A stretch of 64,000 nt of DNA from Neodontobutis hainanensis (taxonomy: Eukaryota > Chordata > Actinopteri > Gobiiformes > Odontobutidae): assembly GCA_024349245.1 (NCBI GenBank), contig JALDNG010000885.1, forward strand, positions 88,993 to 152,992, read 5' to 3'. A program made the position numbers and the translations under genes. This document shows, piece by piece, positions 1 through 10,245 of the stretch (position 1 is the first letter of the stretch; each line of letters opens with the position of its first letter). The notes beneath the pieces are model-generated. The model was not told the DNA's origin and ran no database searches. It was given only the letters and a program-made list of their open reading frames with translations.

Positions 1-2
1 AT

Positions 3-105
3 ACAATCTCCAGAGTTACTGAGTCTGACAGTGGACACTACAGATGTAGAGGAGAAAGGGCTCCAGATCTCACAACACTGTGGAGCAGAGAGAAGAAAGT
101 GCAAA
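3..105 (+). CDS. Ig-domain receptor exon, 3' part (Fc-receptor-like), cut by window edge
   Basis: The frame starting at base 3 reads through an Ig-fold C-terminal half: VTESDSGHYRCRG is the classic D-x-G-x-Y-x-C signature around the second disulfide cysteine. The exon ends before a GTGAG donor at 106. Almost the same segment recurs at about 24161-24273 in the second receptor gene, so the two are recent duplicates. The upstream half, with the first cysteine, lies outside the window. Teleost Fc-receptor-like proteins are cell-surface Ig-superfamily receptors; membership is inferred from the domain style and the neighbouring exons, and the ligand is unknown. Confidence 0.7.
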
Positions 106-419
106 GTGAGTTGTTTAACTTTTACTTTTGATATTTCTATCTGTAGTTGTCTTTAGTCTGACTAAAGTCACTCACAGAGACTATATTATAGTGTTATGAG
201 TGTCTTTGACGTTAAAAGAAATGGTCAACACTACAGTAAACTGTACTTCAGAGTTCTGTGTCATACTGGGTTGGTGCTTTGAGGAACACTTTTGAACTTT
301 ACTGCCATGATAAATGTAAATATGGTTTAAACTACACACCTTTAATGTAAACATGTGTATTTCTTTGTTTATTCATTCAATGTTTGTGGTTCTTCTTTAT
401 TTCAGTTTTGTGAACACAG

Positions 420-511
420 GTGATCATGTGACTCTGGAGGGTCCTGAACAGTCTTTATATCTCAGAGACTCAGTGTTGCTTTCACACTGTTCACAGATCT
501 CTCCACTTTAA
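420..511 (+). pseudogene. Degenerate start of an Ig-domain exon
   Basis: After an acceptor-like ...ACACAG at 419, the frame reads GDHVTLEGPEQSLYLRDSV and then a cysteine, which resembles the A-B strands opening an Fc-receptor-like Ig domain (compare GDVVLVSPVHPVTEG in the exon at 24970). It hits a stop near 509-511 and lacks the tryptophan and second-cysteine region. It lies in order between the exons at 3-105 and 706-942. I read it as a truncated, dead Ig exon; chance similarity is possible because the segment is short. Confidence 0.45.
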
Positions 512-705
512 CAAAGAGACATTATTTTGGCAAATGTTCATTTCAGTTATTTATTTTTTTACTCATGTGGGACCAATAGATTATTTTTCAGCTGTTCTTT
601 TATTCACAAAAACAAACAAACAATAATACTTCTTTCACAATGTCCTACATTAAACTTAGTAAATGTAACCATTTTCTTGCATTTCTAATTCTGTTGTATT
701 TTCAG

Positions 706-942
706 CAAAGACACGCAGAGTCCATCTGAAAACCTCCAGTGACACCATCCCAGAACAGAGCAGTGTGACTCTGAGCTGTGAAGTCCAGGGCTTTAAAGGA
801 ACTTATGAATGGTTCAGACAAAACTCAGACTCTGACTCTCAGAGGGAAACGATGAAAGAAAATTCAGCTCGTGTCAGAGTCTCAGATGGAGGTGTCTACT
901 CCTGCAGAGGATGGGATGAATATATTGTCACAGTAATGGCTT
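706..942 (+). CDS. Ig-domain exon of an Fc-receptor-like protein
   Basis: A TTTTCAG acceptor ends at 705. The frame, taking one base from the previous exon, reads to a TGA at 943-945. It shows a complete small Ig fold: SVTLSCEVQGF (first cysteine), YEWFRQNS (the core tryptophan) and DGGVYSCRGWD (second cysteine). Such domains form the extracellular part of receptors like the one at 24023-25531. The fold is intact, but the frame then ends in a stop where the sequence becomes a calcium-ATPase fragment (next feature), so the normal exon end with its splice donor is missing. A shortened copy of the same exon lies at 23728-23858. Confidence 0.7.
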
Positions 943-1070
943 GAGGACCATCTGTCTTGCCTACAAGGACTTCCTTGCAGGTGAACCAGAGCTGGACTGG
1001 GACAGTGATCGTCAATGAACTCACCTTCATCGCTGTTGTGGGCATCGAGGACCCTGTTAAACCTGAAGTA
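939..1070 (+). pseudogene. Exon fragment of a plasma-membrane calcium ATPase (PMCA/ATP2B type), frameshifted
   Basis: The frame from 939 reads GLRTICLAYKDFLAGEPELD, the segment of PMCA P-type pumps just before the conserved GIEDPVRPEV region. The second half, VNELTFIAVVGIEDPVKPEV, is present but one base out of frame, near 1011-1015. PMCAs export cytosolic calcium across the plasma membrane. Only about 44 codons exist, with no flanking exons, so this is an isolated dead fragment. It is joined directly to the Ig exon with no recognisable intron, which suggests a rearrangement junction near 939. Recognition of the family is strong; which paralogue donated it cannot be told. Confidence 0.75.
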
Positions 1071-1331
1071 TGTGAGAAGTAGGATTATTACAACTGTGGA
1101 TTATTTTATTGAGTTTTGAAGTTATTGAAAAATAAAATGGAGGAATGGGGGAAGCACTTGTAATGGGAAAATCATATTTTCCTCTTTCACATGCTCTGTG
1201 CTGTCCTTGACCGCAGCATAATGATGTGCGCACCATCTGTACTGTTTTCAAACTGATAAAATTGTCTTTCATGTTAGATGGCTCACTCCTGAGAGCCAGT
1301 GTTTCATTTTTCTTATCTGCTGTGATTTCAG

Positions 1332-1338
1332 TATAAAT
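1332..1338 (+). promoter_or_regulatory. TATA-like box in 5' LTR
   Basis: TATAAAT sits about 170 bp into the LTR and about 125 bp before AATAAA, the usual arrangement of a retroviral U3 promoter. The identical box is at 9902-9908 in the 3' LTR. Promoter activity is inferred. Confidence 0.55.
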
Positions 1339-1455
1339 TCTAAGCCCGCCTAGTTAACATTGGGACTGTTCATGCAACTCTGTACACAGACAGAGTTGTA
1401 TTTTCCATTCCTCCTTTTGCAAAAGATGTCTCTGAATTCTTTTTCTTTTTCCTTA

Positions 1456-1461
1456 AATAAA
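1456..1461 (+). promoter_or_regulatory. Polyadenylation signal AATAAA in LTR
   Basis: AATAAA lies near the end of R in the LTR. The equivalent in the 3' LTR is at 10026-10031 and would direct 3'-end formation of the element's transcript. Confidence 0.55.
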
Positions 1462-1535
1462 TCACCAAAAGACATCTGTTGTTTTCTCTCAAACTTATTC
1501 CACAATAATATATTTATTTTTTCAACCACAATTCT

Positions 1536-1553
1536 TGGTGTCAGAAATGGGAT
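1536..1553 (+). other. Primer-binding site, tRNA-Leu type
   Basis: Five bases after the 5' LTR, TGGTGTCAGAAATGGGAT is complementary to the 3' end of a leucine tRNA (CCA end preceded by TGACA), with about one mismatch to the usual TGGTGTCAGAAGTGGG. Reverse transcription would start here. The tRNA assignment is from memory of tRNA 3' ends. Confidence 0.7.
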
Positions 1554-1795
1554 CGAAGATTGTGGCTGGACCCGGCTGAAGGACAAGGGTTTGATCAACC
1601 AGACCGCTCCAAGAGGTCTCCTCTTCCCCAAATTTTCTTCTGGGCGGGAGGATTGTCCGATGCCGACCCTCCAATCGTCATCTCTCGATCCAACGTACTC
1701 AAATAACCTCTAAACGGTAAAATTATTACAAATTTATAAATTAAGAGAAAACATTTTGTAACAGTGTCTAAAGGTGATTTTTGACTGTAACAAAG

Positions 1796-2215
1796 CCTAG
1801 ACCAGGAATGGTCTATTATTGTTACCATAAGTCAGGATTGACTGAGCAGGATTGCCATAAAATGAGTAATAATAATTTCTGAATAGGCTTTGTGAAAAGT
1901 TTTTCTTTTGTTTTATGTCTGGACTGGATTGTCCTAATCTGAAAACCGAGACCGGATGGTCCTAAAATTATTAATACGGCTGGATTGCCACATAATAATT
2001 TTAAAAGGTTTTGTATCTGTATTAGAAACCCTGACTGGGAAGGTCTATTATTGTTGATTTGAGTCTGGATTGACTGAGCAGAATTGCCATTCGACAGTAA
2101 TTTCTGAAAGGGTTTTCTAGAAGCCCTGACCTGAACGGTCTATTGTTATTACCATAAGTCAGGATTGACTGAGCAGGATTGCCATAAAATGAGTAATAAT
2201 AATTTCTGAAAGGGT
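1796..2215 (+). repeat. Degenerate direct repeats in the retroviral leader
   Basis: A block of about 90 bp built on 'GGTCTATTATTGTT...CAGGATTGACTGAG' followed by 'CAGGATTGCCATAAAATGAG' occurs at about 1796-1890, in a diverged form at about 2030-2110, and nearly perfectly at about 2120-2215. The repeats lie between primer-binding site and gag, where packaging signals normally reside. Their function is unknown. Confidence 0.75.
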
Positions 2216-2300
2216 TTTTAGTTGTTTTTAGTTGTTTTTTAGTTGTTTTTAGTTGTTTTTAGTTTTTGTTAGTCTTGTGTTGTTGTTTTGTGTTGTTTTT
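2216..2300 (+). repeat. TTTTTAGTTG short tandem repeat
   Basis: About five copies of TTTTTAGTTG followed by degenerate TTGTGTTG units form a T/G-rich tract in the leader before gag. Confidence 0.8.
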
Positions 2301-2389
2301 GTTAGTTTGTGTTGGTTTTAGTAGTTCTAAAGTTTCTCTATAATCTGTCTGAACCTTAAATACTGACGAGTATTTAATTAATCTGAAAT

Positions 2390-4140
2390 ATGGGATCCAA
2401 TACAAGTAAAAACAGTCCTGCAAAGGACTTCTGTGAATTCAATGTGATATATATGATAGAAACCTGCCAGGGAGTTGTGATAAAATGGATGAATGGAAGT
2501 TGTATGGTTTTAATGGACGAATGAGTGAAAGTAGTTTGACTGCATTACGCAATAGAATACAAGATGCAGAAAAGAGACTTATGCCCAAAAATCAGTAAAC
2601 CCGAAGCAAATAAAGGAGATTAAAAGACATTATGAATGTTTAGAGATGTGGGAAAAAGCAGTTGAAGCAAAGAAACAGAAAGAAAAAGAAAATAGGGAAA
2701 GAAATTTAAAACACTTAGATACAGTAAAGGGGCCATTTCAAAGCACAGGTTATAAAGCAACTGATAACATAACTAATGCGATGTCCTCTTGTTTTCCGAG
2801 TCTGACCCAGCCTGTTGGTCCGGCACTCATGAGTGAAGACGATGGCGTCACCGCTCTCGCTGCTGCACATCTCCACAGTGAAGAAAGGGAGGGCTCCAGA
2901 GGCAGAGACAAGCGGCTCAGACACATGCAGCTTCTGCAACAGCTGCTCAACTGTACCCAGATCTGACCACCCAGGCTGAAACAAACACCCTAATGAACAC
3001 TGGACTGTCAAGTCCTGTCACCAAACCTCCTTCATATGACTCTGCCACCAGTCCTAAGAACTCTAACAACCCCTTCACAACTGAACTTTCATCAGACAAA
3101 TCTTTCTCCTTCCTGTCCCCGTCTCACACGAGAAGCAAGACACCTTATGGGGCTGTGTTTCAAGCTCCTATGATTGAATTTCCAAATCCAGCTCCACCAC
3201 CACCATCCCCAGACAATGAAACCGAAAGTACAACGCCAAAGACGACTGGCTGAACACCCTGCGTCTGTGCTTATGTATCGCTCACCAGACCCCTCAAGAT
3301 GGACTCAATTAATGAAAGACAATATACCTCCTATTAACAGAGGAGGCGCCACATTGGGCCAAAAATTCAAACTGTTCTGTCAAGTGCACAGGCCCACCGG
3401 TGCAGAGATCCCTGGTATTCTGAGAACAATCTGCAACTTAGAAGATTACTCAAAAATTCAAGCAGCGGTTGAAGACCATGACGGCATGAATTCTCTTCCC
3501 ACAATCCAATGGGACGACAACACTGACTATGCCAGATACGTGAACGCCATTGTCACCGCTCTGACCCAGCAGTTCCCAGCCCGCATGGACATGAACGCGT
3601 TTTGATGTCACTAAGGCGTGGAGAAGATGAATCAGTCATGTCTTTTGCCGCTAGAGCACGCCAACATTGCATTCAACACAGTGGCCAGGCTGCCACTGCC
3701 TGGACAGCTGAACAACACACCAGTACATTTGAAGAACTGTTCAAAATGATGTTAAAAACGGCCTTGGAAAAGACATTGTTAAAATTATGACAGACAAAAT
3801 GGTGGGCTCATGGGACACAAACCGTGTCCAAGAAATTCACCGCTACGCCCAGGACGCAGAAATCAGATGTGCCAATAAAAAGAAAAAGTGGATGCAAAAT
3901 TAGTCTCCACTTTTGCAAAGATGACCTTTGCCCAACCATCACATTTCAACAGAGGTAGAGGACGACTAAGAGGAAGAGGTCGTGGGACGTCCAGACAGAG
4001 ACGAGGTTGAGCGACGCAGAAAGTCTCAACTGTGTTTCATTTGCGCTGAACCAGGCCACTGGGCTGACAACTGTCCCAAGAAAGAAGAGACCGAGCTGAC
4101 CAACGCTCTGACACTGCTCTGAGTGACCCCAACTGACTGG
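2390..4140 (+). pseudogene. gag: gag remnants of the endogenous retrovirus
   Basis: Gag is the structural polyprotein of the particle. A short frame at 2390-2524 begins MGSNTSKN, a plausible N-myristoylation start of matrix, and stops after 44 codons. A lysine/glutamate-rich frame at 2646-2966, a proline-rich frame at 2993-3253 and a capsid-like frame at 3174-3605 with its continuation at 3602-3790 follow in different registers. At about 4033-4075 the sequence encodes CFICAEPGHWADNC, a CX2CX4HX4C nucleocapsid zinc knuckle. Order and motif make the assignment firm for nucleocapsid and good for capsid. The several frame changes mean no intact Gag can be made from this copy. Confidence 0.75.
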
Positions 4141-4223
4141 CTGGTGATGATGAGGAACCGAGGGACTTCGCCTGCAAAATGAGATGAGTATAACACACGA
4201 AAAGGACACCACACCTGTCACTG

Positions 4224-5465
4224 ATGATGCACACAACACCGCACTGCTCACAAGCAATGAAGGCGCTTGCAACTGATCCACTGCTTGCTTTAGTGACAGA
4301 AACCATTAAGAAACTTGAAATGAAAAAAGCTGAAATGTTTAAAGGTACCTATGCTAAGTTAACAACATCGGTGTGTGAAAAATTACCGGTAATAAAATGT
4401 GACATCAATGGAAAAACTCTGTCATTTATGGTTGACTCTGGGGCCACAAAATCTCTGATCAGAAAAGACCAAATTCAAACTGCATTAAATGGCAAAACAA
4501 CTCACTCCATTAGTGCGAGTGGACAGATTGTTAAAGAACCATTCACAAAACCTCTATCTGTAATCTGGCATTTACCTGATCCATCAGTGTCCACTACACA
4601 CAGCTTTCTGTTGTCTGAGTTGTGTCCAGTGAATCTAATAGGTCGTGACCTAATGTGCGCACTAGGAATTACCTTGTCTGCAGGCGAAAATGGTATCAAA
4701 ATAAAACAAACCAAATCTGAATATTGCTTTATAAAATGTGAAGTGATCACTCCATTGTATGTGTATCAGTGGAAATTGGACCATCTGCTGACTCCAAATT
4801 TGTTACACAACGCTAAACAATACATGAGCTCATTCTCTGAATTCATGAAGGCAAATGCACTACATGTTACAGCGCATGTCTCCATGGGTCCAGATGAACA
4901 GTATGAAGAAAGCTGGTACCGACAAACTACTGACCGACTCATTCTGAATGGACTGTACTTTAACCAAGATTTTTGCGCTTATAATGTTCCATTACCTCAC
5001 AAACTGTCAAAGTTCTTCAAAATCCAAAACTCAGCCCCGCATGTCTCAATAGCCAAACCACATAACAAACAATGGCGTGATGTTGGTCTTTTTATGACAA
5101 AATGTTTAAAAGCTACAGATTGGAAACAAGACCCAGATAATCCAGACATTTACCACTCTCACGAGCTTGACACATGCTATGTGCCATTCACTGCAGGAGT
5201 CAATTGTAACCGCTCCTGCTACCTTCTTCCTCAAAATGACTCCACCCCATCTTCCTGTCACACACTCGCAAAAGTCGATGCTCAGCCTCTCACACCCAGT
5301 GATGTGTCTCCACTGTTAACACAGTTACCAGACTCATTGTGGGCCAAACACAAATATGATGTAGGTTTAATTAAAAACTGTAAACCTCTCCAACTAACTC
5401 CAAAGTCCGAATACAGACCAAAAGCACGTCAATATCCTCTGAAGCCTGAAGCTGAACAGGGATAA
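4224..5465 (+). pseudogene. pol: Retroviral protease and N-terminal reverse transcriptase frame
   Basis: A 413-codon open frame directly downstream of the zinc knuckle. Near codon 71 it has FMVDSGATKSL, the aspartic-protease active-site loop (D-S-G-A). Later, NLIGRDLM matches the second conserved protease element (G-R-D). Its last residues, QYPLKPEA, are the start of the reverse transcriptase fingers. The frame ends at 5463-5465 because one base is missing relative to the RT frame that continues past 5466. The protease would cleave Gag-Pol in the virion; here it is uninterrupted but disconnected from the rest of pol. Confidence 0.85.
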
Positions 5466-6580
5466 AACCAGTCTTTGACTCTCTGCTGAAAGCAGGTGTA
5501 ATTGTTGAGTGCTCTGACTCTCCCTGCCGTACTCCAATTTTCCCTGTAAAAAAGATCAGACCACAGGAAATGCCCACTGAGTGGCGTTTTGTCCAAGACC
5601 TGCGTGCTGTGAACGAAGCTATTCACTCTCCAGCACCAATCTGTCCCAATCCATACACCATCATGTCACAAATTCCAACAACTTCAAAATGGTTCTCTGT
5701 GGTTGACATTTCAAATGCTTTTTTCTCTGTACCTGTCCATCCAGACTCCCAGTTTTGGTTTGCCTTTGAATTTGCAGGAAAACTCTATTCCTGGTCTCGA
5801 ATGCCACAAGGCCTAAATTGCGCTCCTAGCGTTTCACGGTCAGGCATTACGTGACAGTCTCTTTCATTTGACACTTCAACACTCTGCCATTTTGCAGTAC
5901 GTTGATGATATCATGCTCTGTTCAGACACGAAGGAGCAGTGTGAGACTGACACACTGCTTCTATTAAATCACCTAGCTGAGCAGGGCCACAAGGTTTCAC
6001 TTTCTAAAATTCAGTTTGTAAAACAGAAAGTTCAGTTTCTTGGTCATGTCATCACTCACTCACAAAAAAGCATTACTACAGACAGGGTGATACCCATTGC
6101 CAACTTCCCAAAACCATTGACTAAGAAACAAATGCTGTCTTTCCTTGGCATGTGCTCCTACTGCAGAACTTTTATTCCAAATTACTCTACTGTAGAACGC
6201 CCACTACGTGATCTTACTCTGAAAAAAGACATGACACTTCACTCCAAACTCACATGGACATCTGAGGCTGACTCTGCATTTACTCATTTGAAACTGCTAC
6301 TACAGACAGCCCCTGCATTGGCATTGCCAAACCCTGACAAGCCTTTCTTCCAATTTGTTGATGAACGTGATGGTTGTATGAATTCTGTTCTCGCCCAAAA
6401 CAGGGACAGCTGCTGAAGCCTGTGGGTTACTTCTCGACACACCTTGATCCAGTTGCTAGAGGCCACCCATCATGTCTCCGTGCTTTAGCAGCCTGTGAAG
6501 CAGCAATAATTGCCTCTCGTCCCTATGTAGGCTACAGTCATCTCACCCTTTTGCTCCACATGCTGTCTCCAACATTCTGA
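5466..6580 (+). pseudogene. pol: Reverse transcriptase, split over several frames
   Basis: The fingers region (AGVIVECSDSPCRTPIFPV) and WRFVQDLRAVNEA are readable from 5480. FSVVDISNAFFSVPV carries the first catalytic aspartate and MPQGLNCAPS the substrate-binding stretch. The frame is then lost near 5840 and resumes at about 5868. The catalytic YVDD is encoded at 5898-5909, followed by the FLGHVIT primer-grip region and a connection domain running to 6416. The 6374-6580 frame continues the connection in another register. Active-site residues are all still present, but at least two frameshifts break the protein. Confidence 0.88.
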
Positions 6581-6799
6581 CTGAACAAAAGACAGCTCAC
6601 TTGACCCCTGCTCGTCAGCTACGTTACAACACCACCCTTCTGAACCTACCGAATGTTGAGGTTAAACGTTGTAACACTCTCAACCCTGCTACACTCCTGC
6701 CTCTCCCAGAGGAGGGAGAACCTCACTGTTGTCTTTCTGAACTTGACCTTATCTGTCTGCCAAGACTTGATTTGACTGACACTCCTCTTTCTAATCCTG

Positions 6800-7250
6800 A
6801 ACTCATTTTTATGTAGATGGTTCAGCTTCCAAGGACCCAACCACCGGTACTGCACACGTTGGATATGCAGTTGTGGATGATCATGCAACAGTGACGTCAT
6901 CTCCTCTCAGTCCTCGGTTATCGGGCGCAAGCAGCAGAACTAATTGCCCTGACCAAAGCCTGTCAATTGGCATCTGGTAAAACAGTTAACATTTACACAG
7001 ACAGTCAATATGCATTTGGTGTTCTACACAACCACGCAGCACTTTGGCGCCACAGAAAATTCCTCAAATCTGATGGCAAACCCATTTCACACAAAGATTT
7101 GATTTCTGATCTTTTAGATGCAGTGCTACTCCCATCCGCCGTGGCAGTATGCAAGTGTTCTGCACATACCTCTGCCAAAGACACAGTCTCTCTAGGTAAT
7201 GCACGAGCAGACGCAGCTGCAAAAGCAGCGTCACTCACACCCTATGTTGT
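6800..7250 (+). pseudogene. pol: RNase H domain of pol
   Basis: YVDGSASKD near 6812 (in a different frame from what precedes it) is the first catalytic motif of RNase H. TDSQYAFGVLHNH at about 7000 carries a further catalytic aspartate, and NARADAAAKAA at about 7200 the final one. RNase H removes the RNA strand of the hybrid during reverse transcription. The stretch around 6830-6950 is frame-broken while 6967-7653 is one open frame that continues into integrase. Confidence 0.85.
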
Positions 7251-8420
7251 TACATTACTCTCCCAGACAACGGATCAAACTTGCACTCACTCTGACATTG
7301 TTTCACTCTCTGATTTGGCCCGCATCTCCACTCCAGCAGACAAAGCTGTTTGGAAAAAGAAAAACTGTACAAACACAAATGGTGTTTGGATGGGCCCTAA
7401 TGGCAATCCATGTCTTCCTCAAGCCCTCTTCCTGCCTTTTGCAAAATTGTTACATGGCGTTGACCATGTATCAAAGGAGGGAATGAGAAAAGACCTTCAA
7501 AGACATTGGTTTACTGTGGGGTTTAACAAATTTGCTGAAGATTTTTGCTCAAAATGCTTCATCTGCTTAACCAGCAATTCTAAAGGTAACTCCTACAACA
7601 AAACAGATGTTGGAGGTCACAAACCCACCTCCAGGCCTTTTGGCCACATTTAAATGGACTTCATTGAGTTAACACCCTGCGAAGGTAAGAAATACTGTCT
7701 TGTAATAGCTGACATGTTTTCAAAGTGGGTAGAAGCATTCCCAACAAAACACTGCACTGCTGACGCAGTAGCAAAATCATCTTAAGCGAAATAATTCCTC
7801 GCTGGGGACTTCGAATCTAATTACAGTGATAACGGTACTCATTTTGTAAATGACATTTTGAAAACACTGAGTGAACACCTTAAATTTGACCTGAAAACTC
7901 ATTGCTCCTACCATCCAGCTTCTGGAGGAGCTGTAGAAAGAGAAAATGGCACTCTGAAACGCAAATTGGCAAAAATATCTGAATCAACAGGTAAAAGCGA
8001 AATAACCTTTCTCCCTTTGAGATAGTGTTTGGACTACCTCCTGGAATTGGGTTTGGACCCCATCTAAACCTGCAGCACTGGCCGATAGTACTCTGCCAGA
8101 CCCAATGATATCCTATTGTATTTCACTCTCTAATATTCTCTCTAATATTAGATCTCAGGTGCTTGATTCCCTGCCCAAACCGGCCACCCACCAGTTTCAC
8201 AAACTCCAGCCTGGCGACTACATCCTGGTGAGAAACCTGAGAAGCGCAGCTGGAGAGACAAACCCTGGTGTGGGCCCTATCAGATCCTGCTCACGACCCA
8301 CACGGCTGTGAAGGTCGCAGAAAGAGCCCCTTGGATCCATGCACAACACTGCAAGAAGATTCCTCCACCTGACCAGCTCGTCAACTGCTCCCCACTGTCA
8401 AAGAGTGGACCCAGTGAATG
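7251..8420 (+). pseudogene. pol: Integrase of the endogenous retrovirus, with stop codons
   Basis: The N-terminal zinc-binding region is visible as HGVDHVSKEGM...CSKCFIC (H-H-C-C, about 7450-7570). A TAA at 7651-7653 interrupts the frame immediately before MDFIEL, where related integrases have a glutamine. The catalytic triad is recognisable in pieces: D in VIADMFSKW, D in YSDNGTHFV (about 7825) and E in AVERENG (about 7930). The C-terminal region near 8200-8340 has LQPGDYILVRNL and LLTTHTAVKVAE, typical of gammaretroviral integrases. Further frame changes near 7785 and 7995 make it non-functional. Confidence 0.87.
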
Positions 8421-8946
8421 ATCACAAAGTAAGAGGCTTGTCCCGAGAACAAGCTCCTACGTGGGAGATCTGAGGTGAGACCTTAGCTCTACCTCCACCG
8501 TTGACTACGTGGGAAGACTGGGGTGAGATTTTCGCTCACCTCCTCCGCTGAAACTGCTCTGGTAAACGCAGTTCAACGTTGAGACCAGTGCCGAGAGCTG
8601 GTCCCACCTACAATCAAGTTTATGAAAGACTCTGTACCACCTGAAGAAATAGAGCTGACCGTTTTCAGCAAATTCAACAGCGTAACTATAACATGTGACA
8701 CACTCATCTGTCCCACAGTTCCTCACATCACTGATAACCAGTTTTATACTGACAAATATATATGTATATATCTTTTTTGGGTTCTTTATTGCATTTAAAA
8801 TTGCTCTAATGATTAATTTTTGAATATCTATTAAACAATTATTACATACTCATGCATGTTAATGTTATGATAACTGCTTAATTTTATTTTATTTGTTACT
8901 ATCATTTTATTATTGCTATTATTGAACAGATCTTTGAACATTAGAA

Positions 8947-9199
8947 ATGGGCGGTGTTTGGAAAACATGGTTAACTAAACTCGCAGGCATACTTTTAGTG
9001 GTTATTATCCTTCTTTTCCTTGTCTCCTGCTGCATTATTCCGCTCATCCGAAGATTAGTGACTTCTCTTTTAACCTGCAACTAGCTAAACTCTATGTTGA
9101 ATTGCCTCAACAGGACAAAGACCACAACCCAGACACCTCTGCTCTTGATTGTGACTCTGTTAATTCTGTTTTATTTGCTCATCTATTTGAAGAAAACTA
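8947..9199 (+). pseudogene. env: env remnant: membrane anchor and tail only
   Basis: A 45-codon frame at 8947-9084 starts MGGVWKTWLTKLAG and continues as one hydrophobic stretch rich in L, V and I, then CC and basic residues. This resembles the membrane-spanning end of a retroviral transmembrane envelope subunit. A tail-like frame (LYVELPQQDKDH) continues in another register to a stop near 9197-9199. No surface subunit or fusion region is recognisable between integrase and this point, so env was lost by deletion. The short length makes the assignment tentative, supported mainly by its position. Confidence 0.5.
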
Positions 9200-9716
9200 A
9201 GTATGACTAAGAATGTTCCTATGTCTGTGTAATCCACATGTAATTTTCTTTTGAAATAGTAATTGTGAAATATAGTCACCAAAGCAATCACAGCTAATCA
9301 ACTTTTGAACCTGATAATTTTAATTTTTGTTATTTTAGACACGTTAAGGCTAAAATTGTGTACTTACATGTGGTGTTTTTAAATTTTTTCACTAATGCTT
9401 TCTTTGAGGTAAAGTCTTTTGATTTGAAGGTTTTTAAGTTTTACAAACTGATTTGTTTTGTGAATATTTTTCATCTAATGCTTATGTTTAACCCTAGTGA
9501 GTTACGCCGCCTGTGAGGAGGGGCTGTGGTGTTCTTTTCCCAGCGTTAGGTCAGCTACTGATAGTATGAAATGTTTCTACTTGATTTAGTCAGCCCTCGG
9601 CTGGGTTTTTCGGCACCACAACTGTAGTACAACTCACAAAGCTTAGGTTAATTTGATTTATGTTTTGTATCCTAATTGAGTTTTGATTGATTTTGGTTGA
9701 TCAATTGTGTTTGATC

Positions 9717-9729
9717 AAAAGGAGGGAAT
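9717..9729 (+). other. Polypurine tract
   Basis: AAAAGGAGGGAAT lies immediately before the 3' LTR and is the expected plus-strand priming site of the retrovirus. Confidence 0.85.
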
Positions 9730-10099
9730 TGTAATGGGAAAATCATATTTTCCTCTTTCACATGCTCTGTGCTGTCCTTGACCGCAGCATAATGATGTGC
9801 GCACCATCTGTACTGTTTTCAAACTGATAAAATTGTCTTTCATGTTAGATGGCTCACTCCTGAGAGCCAGTGTTTCATTTTCTTATCTGCTGTGATTTCA
9901 GTATAAATTCTAAGCCCGCCTAGTTAACATTGGGACTGTTCATGCAACTCTGTACACAGACAGAGTTGTATTTTCCATTCCTCCTTTTGCAAAAGATGTC
10001 TCTGAATTCTTTTTCTTTTTCCTTAAATAAATCACCAAAAGACATCTGTTGTTTTCTCTCAAACTTATTCCACAATAATATATTTATTTTTCAACCACA
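9730..10099 (+). repeat. 3' LTR of the endogenous retrovirus
   Basis: 370 bp, matching 1159-1530 except for two one-base differences in T-run length. It ends in CA and is followed by the target duplication CACT. Confidence 0.93.
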
Positions 10100-10154
10100 C
10101 ACTTTACAACTTGGCAATTGCATGATAATAGTGGGGTATTTACCAACATATCCG

Positions 10155-10245
10155 TGCTGTATCAATTACTATTATTATTATTATTACATCAATTTTATAT
10201 AACGCTTTTCTGGGAGGCAAAGACGCTTTACATATCAATTATGGC
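10155..10245 (+). repeat. ATT microsatellite and SINE/LINE-like tail
   Basis: An (ATT)n run is followed by TATAACGCTTTTCTGGGAGG and GACGCTTTACAT. This is the 3'-tail motif of a widespread fish retroposon; a second copy of the same tail is at about 28503-28565. Confidence 0.5.

Larger units (their letters stand above)
1159..1530 (+). repeat. 5' LTR of the endogenous retrovirus
   Basis: 372 bp, starting TGTAATGGG and ending CAACCACA. It matches 9730-10099 base for base except for one extra T in each of two T-runs. It contains a TATA-like box and an AATAAA, as expected for U3-R-U5. Confidence 0.93.
1159..10099 (+). mobile_element. Endogenous retrovirus (gammaretrovirus-like LTR element), coding region degenerate
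   Basis: This is a complete LTR-to-LTR insertion of 8,941 bp. The two LTRs begin TG and end CA and are flanked by the 4-bp target duplication CACT (1155-1158 and 10100-10103). In order it holds: 5' LTR, primer-binding site, repeated leader, gag remnants with a zinc knuckle, protease, reverse transcriptase, RNase H, integrase, a short env membrane anchor, polypurine tract and 3' LTR. A 4-bp duplication and the integrase C-terminal style fit gammaretrovirus-like elements. Gag and pol are split by frameshifts and stops, and env is mostly deleted. The LTRs differ only in two T-run lengths, so the insertion itself looks recent although the genes are dead. Confidence 0.93.
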
